A stretch of DNA of 54,027 bases from assembly GCA_948470905.1 (NCBI GenBank), contig CAOKQK010000014.1, positions 1-54,027 on the forward strand, in the 5' to 3' direction. A program made the translations under genes and the position numbers. Positions 43,209-51,743 of this stretch are shown here, piece by piece (position 1 is the stretch's first letter; each line of letters starts with the position of its first letter). The notes beneath the pieces were generated by a model, which saw nothing but the letters and a program-made list of their open reading frames with translations, did no database searches and was not told the DNA's origin. The stretch is from an uncultured Lachnospiraceae bacterium. GTDB taxonomy: Bacteria > Bacillota > Clostridia > Lachnospirales > Lachnospiraceae.

Positions 43209-43287
43209 ATAAAAAACCGATTGGGGGATACACTGAAAATGGAAGAACATCATTCCAGGGAGGTGTTGTCATGATCGGTTTTTTTAT
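43209..43287 (+). promoter_or_regulatory. Inverted repeat spanning the DMT start codon
   Basis: ATAAAAAACCGAT (43209-43221) can pair with ATCGGTTTTTTTAT (43274-43287), which are the first codons of the next gene. The right arm ends in a T run, so it could terminate the arg/binding-protein transcript or block the DMT start. The loop is about 52 nt. Confidence 0.45.
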
Positions 43288-43702
43288 TGCTTTAATTTCA
43301 GGCGCGCTGATGAGTATACAGGGCGTTTACAATACACAGGTGACAAAGGCGTCCAGCATCTGGGCTGCCAGTTCGTTCGTGCAGCTGACGGCGCTGGTCG
43401 TGTGCATGGGAGCCTGGGCGGTCACGGACAGGAGCAACCTGTTAAACGTGTTCCGGGTGCAGCCTAAATATATGCTTTTGGGAGGCGCCATCGGCGCATT
43501 TATAACATACACGGTCATCAAGAGCATGGATATGCTGGGACCGGCGAAAGCGGTAATGCTCATCGTGGTGGCTCAGCTTGCGGTGGCATATATCATCGAG
43601 CTTTTCGGCTGGTTCGGCGTGGAAAAGCAGCCATGGGAGTGGAGGAAGGCAATTGGCATGGCAGTTGCTGTGGCAGGCATCATCATTTTTAAGTGGAAGT
43701 AA
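43271..43702 (+). CDS. DMT-family permease, YdcZ-like
   Basis: 143-aa membrane protein with about five hydrophobic helices (GFFIALISGALMSIQGVYNT; WAASSFVQLTALVVCMGAWAV; MLLGGAIGAFITYTVI; AKAVMLIVVAQLAVAYIIELFGWFGV; AIGMAVAVAGIIIF). The GPAxAxxLxVxxQ and ELFGWFG patterns match the YdcZ/DUF606 branch of the drug/metabolite transporters. Such short proteins work as dimers or pairs. ATG 43271 has GGGAGG upstream. Substrate unknown. Confidence 0.85.
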   Translation: MIGFFIALISGALMSIQGVYNTQVTKASSIWAASSFVQLTALVVCMGAWAVTDRSNLLNVFRVQPKYMLLGGAIGAFITYTVIKSMDMLGPAKAVMLIVVAQLAVAYIIELFGWFGVEKQPWEWRKAIGMAVAVAGIIIFKWK

Positions 43703-43747
43703 GGTCACAGAACTGTAAAAGACATTTAATATTTTTGTAAAATCCGC

Positions 43748-43776
43748 TTGTAAAAACCCGGCGATTCCGATACAAT
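43748..43776 (+). promoter_or_regulatory. Promoter of comEA
   Basis: TTGTAA (43748-43753), 17 bp, TACAAT (43771-43776). The leader before ATG 43926 is about 145 nt. Confidence 0.65.
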
Positions 43777-43925
43777 AAAATAACAGCATAGAGAGGCAAT
43801 CCCTCAACTTTGACACGGTACTGCAGCGAAGTGAAATGGAAGGACGTTTTGACGGCGTGCCGCTTTTTCTTTTGTCGGGTCCGCTGCCTGCAGGAACTGT
43901 GGAGACAAAAAGAAGGAGAGGGACT

Positions 43926-44702
43926 ATGGTGAAAAGGATTTGTGTGTTGTTTACGGCAGCGGTCATGACGCTGTCTGTATTGTTGTGCGGCTGTGAAGCA
44001 GAGGAGCGGGGAGAGGTCATTCTCATCGGGAGTGCCGGGGCGGATGTCGGTTCCTCAGCATCCGGGACAAATGGAAATACGCAGGCGGGACTTACTGTGC
44101 CGGGAACGCCCGGGATCGGGCAGGCAGGGACCGCTGTACCGGGGAGTCCCGGAAGCATGCAGGCAGGGACCGCTGTACCGGGGAATGCCGGAAGCATGCC
44201 GGAGGGAATCGCTGCGTCGGGGAGTCCTGAAGGAGGGCAGGCGGGAAATCTGCCGCCGGAGCCCGCTATGATACGTGTGTATGTCTGTGGTGCAGTTGTC
44301 AGTCCGGGGGTGGTTGAGATCCCCCAGGGCAGCCGGATCGAGGATGCCCTGGCTGCAGCAGGAGGCTTTCTGCCGGGCGCCCTGGCAGCGGCGGTAAACC
44401 TGGCGGACTGGGCAGTTGACGGACAGATGCTGTACTTTCCCACAGAGGAGGAGGGAGCGTCATGGAAGCCCATGCCGGGGAGTGCGGACAGCCGGGAGGA
44501 ACAGAGCAGGCTTGTGGATATCAACACGGCGCCAGCGGCACTTTTGTGTACTCTGCCCGGGATCGGGGAGGCAAAGGCGGCTGAAATCATCGCCTACAGG
44601 GAGGCGCACGGCAGCTTTGCCAGCTGTGAGGATATTATGAAGGTGCCCGGGATCAAGACAAATATATATGAAAAGATATGTGATAAGATAACGGTTAATT
44701 GA
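43926..44702 (+). CDS. comEA: ComEA-like DNA-binding lipoprotein
   Basis: 258-aa DNA receptor of the competence machinery. The signal ends LLCGC, so Cys23 is likely lipidated; well-studied ComEA proteins instead use a membrane helix. After it come four 13-residue repeats (AGTAVPGSPGSMQ type, residues 54-105), an SLBB domain (about 116-172, IRVYVCGAVVSPGVVEI) and two helix-hairpin-helix motifs (LVDINTAPAALLCTLPGIGEAKAAEII; EDIMKVPGI). ATG 43926 follows AAGGAGAGG; GTG 43929 is possible. It lies 3.4 kb upstream of comEC in the same orientation, separated by a two-component system and a GerMN lipoprotein. Confidence 0.88.
   Translation: MVKRICVLFTAAVMTLSVLLCGCEAEERGEVILIGSAGADVGSSASGTNGNTQAGLTVPGTPGIGQAGTAVPGSPGSMQAGTAVPGNAGSMPEGIAASGSPEGGQAGNLPPEPAMIRVYVCGAVVSPGVVEIPQGSRIEDALAAAGGFLPGALAAAVNLADWAVDGQMLYFPTEEEGASWKPMPGSADSREEQSRLVDINTAPAALLCTLPGIGEAKAAEIIAYREAHGSFASCEDIMKVPGIKTNIYEKICDKITVN
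44085..44240 (+). repeat. 39-bp in-frame repeats in comEA
   Basis: Four units of 39 bp encode AGLTVPGTPGIGQ, AGTAVPGSPGSMQ, AGTAVPGNAGSMP and EGIAASGSPEGGQ. They form a flexible Gly/Pro stalk between the lipid anchor and the SLBB domain. Confidence 0.88.
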
Positions 44703-44750
44703 TATTGATAAGGAAGAATAATGCCCGCCGGAGCGGGTGGAGGTAAGTAA

Positions 44751-45452
44751 ATGGCTGGAAAGAGAGCTCTTGTGGTAGATGATGAAAAGCTGATCGTGAA
44801 GGGGATCCGCTTTAGCCTGGAACAGGATGAAATGCAGGTGGACTGCGCTTATGACGGGGAGGAGGCTCTGGAATATGCGCGGAATAACCAATATGACATC
44901 ATACTTTTGGATGTGATGCTGCCCAAGCTGACGGGCTTTGAGGTCTGTCAGCAGATCAGGGAGTTTTCCAATGTGCCCATCATCATGCTTACAGCCAAAG
45001 GCGATGATATGGACAAGATATTGGGATTGGAGTACGGCGCCGACGATTACATAACCAAGCCCTTCAATATCCTGGAGGTAAAGGCAAGGATCAAGGCCAT
45101 CATGCGCCGCATCGAGCCCAAGCGCATCATAGGCGAGGAGGCGCTCACAAAGACGGTGGAGAGCGGGGAGATACGCCTGGACTGTGAGGGCAGGAGGGCT
45201 TATATAGCGGGCACGGAGATCGGTCTTACCGCCAAAGAGTTCGAGGTGCTGGAGCTTTTGATGCTGAATCCCAACAAGGTGTATGGTCGTGAGAATCTGC
45301 TGCATCTGGTCTGGGGGGAGGATTATCCCGGAGATGTGAGGACTGTGGACGTTCATATCCGGAGGCTGCGTGAGAAAATTGAGAAGAATCCCAGCGAGCC
45401 CCGGTATGTACATACAAAGTGGGGCGTGGGATATTATTTTCAGAACTTGTAA
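44751..45452 (+). CDS. OmpR/PhoB-type response regulator
   Basis: 233-aa regulator with a receiver domain (acidic pair Asp10/Asp11, phospho-acceptor Asp54 in ILLDVMLP, Thr in IIMLTAKGD, Lys in ITKPFN) and a C-terminal winged helix (ELLMLNPNKVYGRENLLHLVWG; VDVHIRRLREKIE). ATG 44751 follows GGAGG. The partner kinase starts 23 bp after the stop. Target genes unknown; the adjacent lipoprotein and com genes are candidates. Confidence 0.95.
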   Translation: MAGKRALVVDDEKLIVKGIRFSLEQDEMQVDCAYDGEEALEYARNNQYDIILLDVMLPKLTGFEVCQQIREFSNVPIIMLTAKGDDMDKILGLEYGADDYITKPFNILEVKARIKAIMRRIEPKRIIGEEALTKTVESGEIRLDCEGRRAYIAGTEIGLTAKEFEVLELLMLNPNKVYGRENLLHLVWGEDYPGDVRTVDVHIRRLREKIEKNPSEPRYVHTKWGVGYYFQNL

Positions 45453-45475
45453 AAGCGGATCAATAAAGGGATAAA

Positions 45476-46996
45476 ATGTTTGCGAAAATATTAGACGGGC
45501 TGAAAAAGCTCCTTTTCCTGCGCAGCCTGCAGGCGCGCATTTTTGTTATTATATTGGTGGTGGGGCTTGTGCCCAGCATACTCATGCGGTATGGGATTCT
45601 GGAGAAATATGAGGAGCGTTCCGTGGAACAGCGCGTGGCTACTGTCCAGAACCAGCTGATGATCATAGGAAACCACCTGCTCAGCAACAATTATTTCAGT
45701 TCTCAGGCGGCAGAATACAGCAGTACGTCCAGGGACGTGATCAATGCGGAGCTGGAGATGATATCCAACCTCTATGAAGGGCGTGTCATGATCATCAATG
45801 CCAGCCTCAAGGTGGTGAAGGATACCTACGGCATCAGTGAGGGGAAGACTATTATTTCAGAGGAAGTGATCATGTGCTTTCAGGGAGGGAGCGCCTGGCA
45901 TTATGATAAGCAACATGGCTATATAGAAATGACGACCCCGATCATCGACACCAGTGCCGCGGCCCAGGACGGTAAGACCAACGGCAGAACGGTGGGTGTC
46001 ATGTTGACAAGCATTTCCAACGAAGCGATTGTCGGCACTATCGAAACGCTGAACCACAATGCGGTGCTTCTGGAGAACCTGATGCTGATAGCAATTCTGG
46101 CTGTGGCGATCATCCTGTCAATTGTTCTGATACGTCCGTTTAACAGGCTTACCAAGGCCATCAACGAAGTGAAGGCAGGCTACAGCGACGCCAGCATTTC
46201 CGTGCCGGACTATGCGGAAACCATACACATCGTGGATGCATTCAACCAGCTTCTGGCAAGGATGCGCGCCCTGGATGAATCCAGGCAGGAATTTGTGGCA
46301 AATGTGTCCCATGAACTCAAGACGCCCATGGCGTCTATTAAGGTACTGGCGGATTCCCTGCTTGCCCAGCCGGAGGCTCCTGCCGAGCTGTACCGGGAGT
46401 TCATGGAGGATATTGTATCGGAGATTGACAGGGAGAACCGCATTATCACAGACTTGCTGGCGCTGGTGAAAATGGACAAAAAAGTCCAGGAGCTTAACAT
46501 CGCTTCCCTGAATGTCAATGACCTGACAGAGCTTATCCTGAAAAGGCTGCGTCCCATTGCGAGGAAGAAGGACGTGGAGGTAGTGTTTGAGAGTATGCGC
46601 CCTGTGGTGGCAGAGGCAGACGAGGTCAAGCTGACATTGATCATGACCAATCTGGTGGAGAACGCAATCAAGTACAATAAAGAGCATGGCTGGGTGAGGG
46701 TGGAACTGGACGCTGACCACCAATATTTTACTTTTACGGTCAGCGATTCCGGGCAGGGTATACCGGAGGAGTCCCTTTCTCGTATTTATGAGCGCTTCTA
46801 CCGCATAGACAAGTCCCATTCCAAAGAGATCGGAGGGACGGGGCTGGGACTGGCGATCACAAAGAGCGCTGTGCTGGCGCACAGAGGCTCCATCACAGTG
46901 ACAAGCGTTGTGGATGAAGGCTCCAGCTTTGAGGTCAAGATCCCCCTGATCTACAGTGCCGGAAGCAGCGCCGGGACACAGGAAAGCAGGGGTTGA
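45476..46996 (+). CDS. Membrane sensor histidine kinase
   Basis: 506-aa kinase with TM1 (IFVIILVVGLVPSILM), an extracellular sensor of about 150 residues, TM2 (LMLIAILAVAIILSIVLI), HAMP (RPFNRLTKAINEVKAG), a phospho-acceptor helix with His279 in VSHELKTPMAS, and a HATPase domain (NLVENAIKYN; DSGQGIPEE; GGTGLGLAI). Architecture is close to WalK/MtrB type kinases. It pairs with the preceding regulator; the following gene is a GerMN lipoprotein 21 bp away. Confidence 0.94.
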   Translation: MFAKILDGLKKLLFLRSLQARIFVIILVVGLVPSILMRYGILEKYEERSVEQRVATVQNQLMIIGNHLLSNNYFSSQAAEYSSTSRDVINAELEMISNLYEGRVMIINASLKVVKDTYGISEGKTIISEEVIMCFQGGSAWHYDKQHGYIEMTTPIIDTSAAAQDGKTNGRTVGVMLTSISNEAIVGTIETLNHNAVLLENLMLIAILAVAIILSIVLIRPFNRLTKAINEVKAGYSDASISVPDYAETIHIVDAFNQLLARMRALDESRQEFVANVSHELKTPMASIKVLADSLLAQPEAPAELYREFMEDIVSEIDRENRIITDLLALVKMDKKVQELNIASLNVNDLTELILKRLRPIARKKDVEVVFESMRPVVAEADEVKLTLIMTNLVENAIKYNKEHGWVRVELDADHQYFTFTVSDSGQGIPEESLSRIYERFYRIDKSHSKEIGGTGLGLAITKSAVLAHRGSITVTSVVDEGSSFEVKIPLIYSAGSSAGTQESRG

Positions 46997-47017
46997 AGAC
47001 CAGAATAGGAGAACCAA

Positions 47018-47944
47018 GTGAAAAAAACAGTGCTAAGCCTTCTTGCAGCGGTCTGTATGTTGCTTCTTACGGCGTGCGGGAAGGAGGAACCCAGCGGGGA
47101 AAATGTATATCAGGTATATTACGTGAGTAAGTCCGAGATGAAGGTTGAACAGCGTGCCTGTGAAATACAGGGAGACACCTATGAAGACAGGCTGCAGAAG
47201 CTTCTGGAGCTTCTGGCGGCAAATCCCGAGAAAATGGAATATATCGCGCCCCTGTCCTATGGCTTCCAGATACAGAGCATTTTTCTGGAGGATGGCAGGA
47301 TGCTGATAGACATGGATGCGGAGTATAAGAAGCTCCCGGTCATCAGGGAGGTTTTGGTGCGGGCAGCGATCGTGCGCACTCTGACACAGCTCCCGGAAGT
47401 GGACAATATTGAATTCACCATAGATGGAAGCCAGCTCTATGACGCAAACGGAGTCAGGGTAGGGCGGATGAAGGGCACACAGTTTATCGACAACGACGGC
47501 AGCGAGATCAATACTTACGAACTTGCCAGAGTGAAGCTGTATTTTGCCAACGCCGACGGTACCAGCCTGATCGCGGCATACAGGGAAAAGCGCTATTCTA
47601 CCAACACGCCCATGGAACGCTTCGTGGTGGAAGAACTCATAGCCGGTCCCAGCGGGAAGGTGGAAGGGCTGTATCCCACCGTCAATGCGGGGACCAAGAT
47701 CATCAGCATCATGACAAAGGACAATACCTGCTATGTCAATCTGGACGGAAGCTTCCTGACGGTGGTGAACAATGTCCCCACAGAAATCTCCATCTATTCC
47801 ATCGTGAATTCTCTGATCGAGCTGAGCGGCATCAATAAAGTGCAGATCCTGATAAACGGGGAAGTCCCGGCGTCCTTTGCCAATTCTGTCTATGAGAGGA
47901 ATCTGGATATTGTCACCACGCTGGAGCAGCAGGAGGCAAAGTGA
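47018..47944 (+). CDS. GerMN-domain lipoprotein
   Basis: 308-aa lipoprotein with lipobox LLTAC (Cys20) and two GerMN domains (about 50-160, ending LPEVDNIEFTIDGSQ, and about 190-300, NTPMERFVVEELIAGP...GINKVQILINGE). The start is GTG 47018 behind TAGGAG. GerMN domains occur in spore germination and sporulation proteins and in actinobacterial LpqB. The order regulator-kinase-GerMN lipoprotein is the same as mtrA-mtrB-lpqB, which suggests that it modulates the kinase from outside. That comparison is inference. Confidence 0.88.
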   Translation: MKKTVLSLLAAVCMLLLTACGKEEPSGENVYQVYYVSKSEMKVEQRACEIQGDTYEDRLQKLLELLAANPEKMEYIAPLSYGFQIQSIFLEDGRMLIDMDAEYKKLPVIREVLVRAAIVRTLTQLPEVDNIEFTIDGSQLYDANGVRVGRMKGTQFIDNDGSEINTYELARVKLYFANADGTSLIAAYREKRYSTNTPMERFVVEELIAGPSGKVEGLYPTVNAGTKIISIMTKDNTCYVNLDGSFLTVVNNVPTEISIYSIVNSLIELSGINKVQILINGEVPASFANSVYERNLDIVTTLEQQEAK

Positions 47945-48080
47945 TACAGGCAGGATGCTCCCTGAAGCATCCAACCGTACAGATGGAAATATTTCACAAG
48001 AATGAGATGTATAAGCTTCCGTATGTCAGGGTGCGTGTACAGGGGCGCGCAGGGAAGCGCAAAAGGGGAAGGAGGAAAAT

Positions 48081-50762
48081 ATGCGGCGGCCTTTGTTTTG
48101 GGTTGCCTTTTGCCTGGTGGTGATTGCTGTACTGCGGCTGGAGACGGGAAGCTGTGACCGGCTGCGGACAGGATACGTCAGTACGGGCGGGCTGCAGGCT
48201 TATGAGCAGATCACCATAACCGGGCAGGTATACCAAAAAGATGACGAGAGCGTCTATCTGAAATCAGTCTATTGGATCAGCCATGATCCTTCAGAATACA
48301 GTTCTACAAGATCAAGATTATCAGAAATCAATTCTTCGGGATACAATTCCATAAGATCAAATTTGTCAGAATTAAATTTATCAAAGTACAGTTTTGCGGT
48401 ATGCAGTTCTTCAGGGCTAAATTTCTCTGGATGCAGTATTGCAGGATTTGGTTTTTCAGAAACTGCCTCCTTAAAATCATATGAAACAATACAATCTGTT
48501 ATAGAGCCACAGCGGCAGACTCCGATACAGGAAAATATAATATGCCTGGTGGAAGGCGCAGAGAAGCTGCCTCTTGGCAGTATAGTGACACTCACAGGTA
48601 CATTTATGCCGTTTTCGCAGGCGACCAATCCCGGCGAGTTTGATGCTGCGGAATATTACAGGATCTTGAAGATTGGGGGAAGGCTCACGAAAGCGAAGCT
48701 TTTGGAGGTTGGCAGGGATTATTGGAGGCTCAGGGAGGGGCTGTATGGGCTGAAAAAATATTTCAGGCAGAGCCTGTACAGGATTTTTCCGGAAAAGGAG
48801 GCGTCCGTTATGAGTGCCCTTCTCCTGGGGGACAAGTCAAAGCTGGACGCAGAGTTGAAAGATTTGTATAAAAGGAATGGCATCCTGCACATCCTGAGCA
48901 TTTCTTCCCTGCATATCACTATCATCGGCATGAGTGTATACAGGCTGCTGCGCAGGGCAGGCCTTCCTATAGGGGCAGCAGCCTGTGCAGGCAGCGTGCT
49001 GCTGCTTCTGTACGGCGGCATGACGGGCTTTGGCGTATCGGCGTGCCGCGCCATCGGTATGTATCTGCTCAGGATGCTGGCGGAGCTTCTGGGCAGGACC
49101 TATGACATGGTGATAGCGCTGGGGGTGCTGGCGGCGGTCATGGTGACGGTAAATCCCTATTATCTGCGCCACAGCGGATTCCTGCTTTCATTTACCTCGG
49201 TGCTGGGGATCGGCGTAGTGTACCGAAACCTGCTGCCCTGCAGGAAAGAGCCGCCCGGAGAGCGCAGCCTGCGGTCAAAATTGAAAAAAAGCCTCACGCA
49301 GTCCATGCTTGCAAGCCTTTCCATCACATTGACCACCCTTCCCATACAGCTCTGGTTCTATTATGAAGTGCCGGTTTATTCGGTGTTTCTTAATCTGATC
49401 GTGCTGCCCTTTATGAAGCCTTTGCTGATAACGGGGCTGTCAGCTATGCTGTTTCCTGGGCTGGAATTTTTAGGCTGGCCGGACCGCCTGATCCTGAAGG
49501 GCTACGAGCTGCTCTGCAGCTGCTTCGATGGTCTGCCCTTTCATGTCTGGAATCCCGGGCAGCCCCAAAAGTGGCAGATCATAGTTTACTACGGGATCCT
49601 TAGCGTGGCAGTCTGGCTGGCAGGACACAGGCGTGAACGGGAGAGCAGGAACGGACAGGAGGGCAGGAGCAGACAGGAGGACAGGTGTGAACAGGAGGGC
49701 AGGTACAGACAGGAGAACAGGCGTGAACGGGAGAGCGTGAACGGACGGGAGGGCAGGCGTATACAAAAGGGTTGGGACGGATGGAAGAACAAGTGCAGAC
49801 AGGGTGGCGCTGCACATCTGCTGACTATAACCGCGCTGTCAGCGGCGGTGCTGCTCTTAGGATTCAGGCCGCCGTCGGAAAACAAAGTGACTTTCCTGGA
49901 CGTGGGGCAGGGAGACTGCATCCTGGTGCAGACCGCATCGGGGGAAAACTATCTGTTTGACTGCGGCAGCAGTGACCGGAGTGGTGTGGGCAGATATGTG
50001 CTGTTGCCTTTTTTGAAATATAACGGGATACATAAGCTGGATGCAGTGCTTTTGTCCCACCCGGATGCAGACCATGTCAATGGTGCAATGGAACTGTTTT
50101 CACTTGCGGAGGAAAATTCAATCAAAATCGGGCAGCTGGTTCTGCCGGCAGTGGAAGAAGCAGAAAGGGAGGTGCAGTTTCGGAAGATTGTTCAGACAGT
50201 GCAGGGTGTAGAGACAGTGCAGGGCGTAGGGACAGTACAGGGCGGACAGACCGCACAAGCCCGTCAGACCGTGCCGGTGCGTTTCCTGGCAGCGGGGGAT
50301 GGCTGGCAGTGCGGCAGCGCGGACTTTTTGTGCCTGCATCCGGCGGGGGGCTGGCCTGTGGCTGATTCAAATGCCTATTCTCTGTGCGTTTATGTGAAAT
50401 TTGCAGAGGGCGCGTCCCTGCTTTTGACCGGGGATGTGGAAGGGGCGGGGGAGGAGGCGCTGATAAAGGAGCTGAGAAGGCGGGATATAGAAGATATCGC
50501 CATTCTTAAGACGGCCCACCACGGCTCCCGCAATGCTACTTCCCGGGAATTCCTTGCGAGGGTTAGTCCCGGGATTGCTGTAATCTCCTGTGGCAGGAAC
50601 AATCGTTACGGACATCCCCATAAGGAGCTTCTGGAGCGGCTGGAGGGTTATGGGGTAAAGGTGTATCTGACGCCGGAGGGTGGCGCAGTAACAGTGCGGA
50701 TGAGTAAAAAACAGATAGAGATCGGAGGATTCTTAAAGGCTTCACAGCACGGACATAATTAA
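48081..50762 (+). CDS. comEC: ComEC/Rec2 DNA-uptake channel with repeat insertions
   Basis: 893-aa membrane channel for single-stranded DNA import. Parts in order: N-terminal helix; an OB-like region (ITITGQVYQKDDESVYL ... LPLGSIVTLTGTF) interrupted at residues 71-130 by about twelve pentapeptide-like units; the competence membrane domain (VMSALLLGDKSKLDAELKDLYKRNGILHILSISSLHI); and a metallo-beta-lactamase-like domain (VTFLDVGQGDCILVQ; LSHPDADHVNG; LKTAHHGSRNATS). A charged repeat loop (nt 49629-49805, Arg/Gln/Glu-rich) and a Val-Gln-Gly repeat in the hydrolase-like domain (nt 50199-50276) are further insertions. ATG 48081 has GGAAGGAGG. It is about 100-150 aa longer than usual. The stop overlaps convergent holA by 21 bp. 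Confidence 0.93.
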   Translation: MRRPLFWVAFCLVVIAVLRLETGSCDRLRTGYVSTGGLQAYEQITITGQVYQKDDESVYLKSVYWISHDPSEYSSTRSRLSEINSSGYNSIRSNLSELNLSKYSFAVCSSSGLNFSGCSIAGFGFSETASLKSYETIQSVIEPQRQTPIQENIICLVEGAEKLPLGSIVTLTGTFMPFSQATNPGEFDAAEYYRILKIGGRLTKAKLLEVGRDYWRLREGLYGLKKYFRQSLYRIFPEKEASVMSALLLGDKSKLDAELKDLYKRNGILHILSISSLHITIIGMSVYRLLRRAGLPIGAAACAGSVLLLLYGGMTGFGVSACRAIGMYLLRMLAELLGRTYDMVIALGVLAAVMVTVNPYYLRHSGFLLSFTSVLGIGVVYRNLLPCRKEPPGERSLRSKLKKSLTQSMLASLSITLTTLPIQLWFYYEVPVYSVFLNLIVLPFMKPLLITGLSAMLFPGLEFLGWPDRLILKGYELLCSCFDGLPFHVWNPGQPQKWQIIVYYGILSVAVWLAGHRRERESRNGQEGRSRQEDRCEQEGRYRQENRRERESVNGREGRRIQKGWDGWKNKCRQGGAAHLLTITALSAAVLLLGFRPPSENKVTFLDVGQGDCILVQTASGENYLFDCGSSDRSGVGRYVLLPFLKYNGIHKLDAVLLSHPDADHVNGAMELFSLAEENSIKIGQLVLPAVEEAEREVQFRKIVQTVQGVETVQGVGTVQGGQTAQARQTVPVRFLAAGDGWQCGSADFLCLHPAGGWPVADSNAYSLCVYVKFAEGASLLLTGDVEGAGEEALIKELRRRDIEDIAILKTAHHGSRNATSREFLARVSPGIAVISCGRNNRYGHPHKELLERLEGYGVKVYLTPEGGAVTVRMSKKQIEIGGFLKASQHGHN
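48291..48470 (+). repeat. 15-bp pentapeptide-coding repeat in comEC
   Basis: Twelve successive five-residue units: SEYSS, TRSRL, SEINS, SGYNS, IRSNL, SELNL, SKYSF, AVCSS, SGLNF, SGCSI, AGFGF, SETAS. Most fit the pentapeptide-repeat pattern [STAV]-x-[LFYC]-[STRN]-x. The stretch is richer in A+T than the rest of the gene. Confidence 0.75.
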
Positions 50763-51716
50763 AATCTCCACACTCATCACGTCGTTCATGCGCCCGGTCT
50801 TTACGGCTTCCTCCGCGTCCACGCACTTTTCCACTGCCGAGCGCAGGGTGGCAGCCTTGAACTTTGCCGCCTGGTTCAGGTATTTGGAGGCGATAAAGGG
50901 TGCGACGCCAAGCCTGGAGCTGATGGTACGGTTGTCATACCCCCTGGATTTCAGTTCTTTTGCCTGCAAAAGCATATTACACTGTCTGGCAATGAGGAAC
51001 AGGATCCGCATGGGAGGCTCCTTTAAAGCGAGCAGGTCGTAATACAGATCGAGGGCGCGCTTCTGCTGCTTGTCCGCGATGGCGTTGATCATGTCGAAGA
51101 TATGATTGCTGATACGGGTGGTGCAGACGGCTTCCACGTCGGCGTCGGTGATTACCTCCCTGTCCATGCAGTAGCAGATCAGTTTTTCCAGTTCCATCTG
51201 TATGTTTTCCATATCGGTGCCTGTCTTGGAGAGCAGGAGCAGCAGCGTGCGTTCGGTTATTTTTTTGCTGTCTTTTGCCAGTACGCCGGCCGCCCAGCGC
51301 ATCAGGGTCTTTTCGTCCTGTATGGCAAACTCGGCGGCATAGCCCTTGGACTGGACTGTCTTGTACAGCTTGCTGCGCTTGTCTACCTCGCTTTCCATGA
51401 AGACAAAGAAGGTAGTATCGCAGGGGACGGCGAGATATTCAGCCATCTGCTCGCCGCCGGATTTGAACAGCCCGCTGTTTGAAATGAAGATGACGCGACG
51501 TTCGGCGAGAAAAGGCAGCGTCTCCGCCAGGTCGATGATCTCCCCCACAGACACATTCTTGCCCTCGTAAAAATGGGTGTTCATGGTGTCGCCGTCGCTG
51601 CAAAGCGCCTTTTGCAGCCGTTGCCTGTACTGCCTTCTTAGATAGCGTTCTTCGCCGTATAGCAGATATACCTGCCGGAAAGTTCCTTTTTTGATATCTT
51701 CGTTGATCTGTTTCAT
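50742..51716 (-). CDS. holA: DNA polymerase III delta subunit
   Basis: 324-aa clamp-loader subunit that opens the sliding clamp. Recognised by the N-terminus MKQINEDIKKGTFRQVYLLYGEERYL, the LPFLAERRVIFI segment, the CDTTFFVFMESEVDKRSKLYK region and the C-terminal helices RILFLIARQCNMLLQAKEL. The start was set at ATG 51716 (AAAGGA upstream); the frame extends further into leader copy E but that part is repeat. It converges on comEC with overlapping 3' ends; in many Firmicutes holA follows comEC on the same strand, so this looks like a local inversion. Confidence 0.93.
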   Translation of the reverse strand: MKQINEDIKKGTFRQVYLLYGEERYLRRQYRQRLQKALCSDGDTMNTHFYEGKNVSVGEIIDLAETLPFLAERRVIFISNSGLFKSGGEQMAEYLAVPCDTTFFVFMESEVDKRSKLYKTVQSKGYAAEFAIQDEKTLMRWAAGVLAKDSKKITERTLLLLLSKTGTDMENIQMELEKLICYCMDREVITDADVEAVCTTRISNHIFDMINAIADKQQKRALDLYYDLLALKEPPMRILFLIARQCNMLLQAKELKSRGYDNRTISSRLGVAPFIASKYLNQAAKFKAATLRSAVEKCVDAEEAVKTGRMNDVMSVEILIMSVL

Positions 51717-51743
51717 ATATTGTCCTTTTTGCTTTCGCATTGA

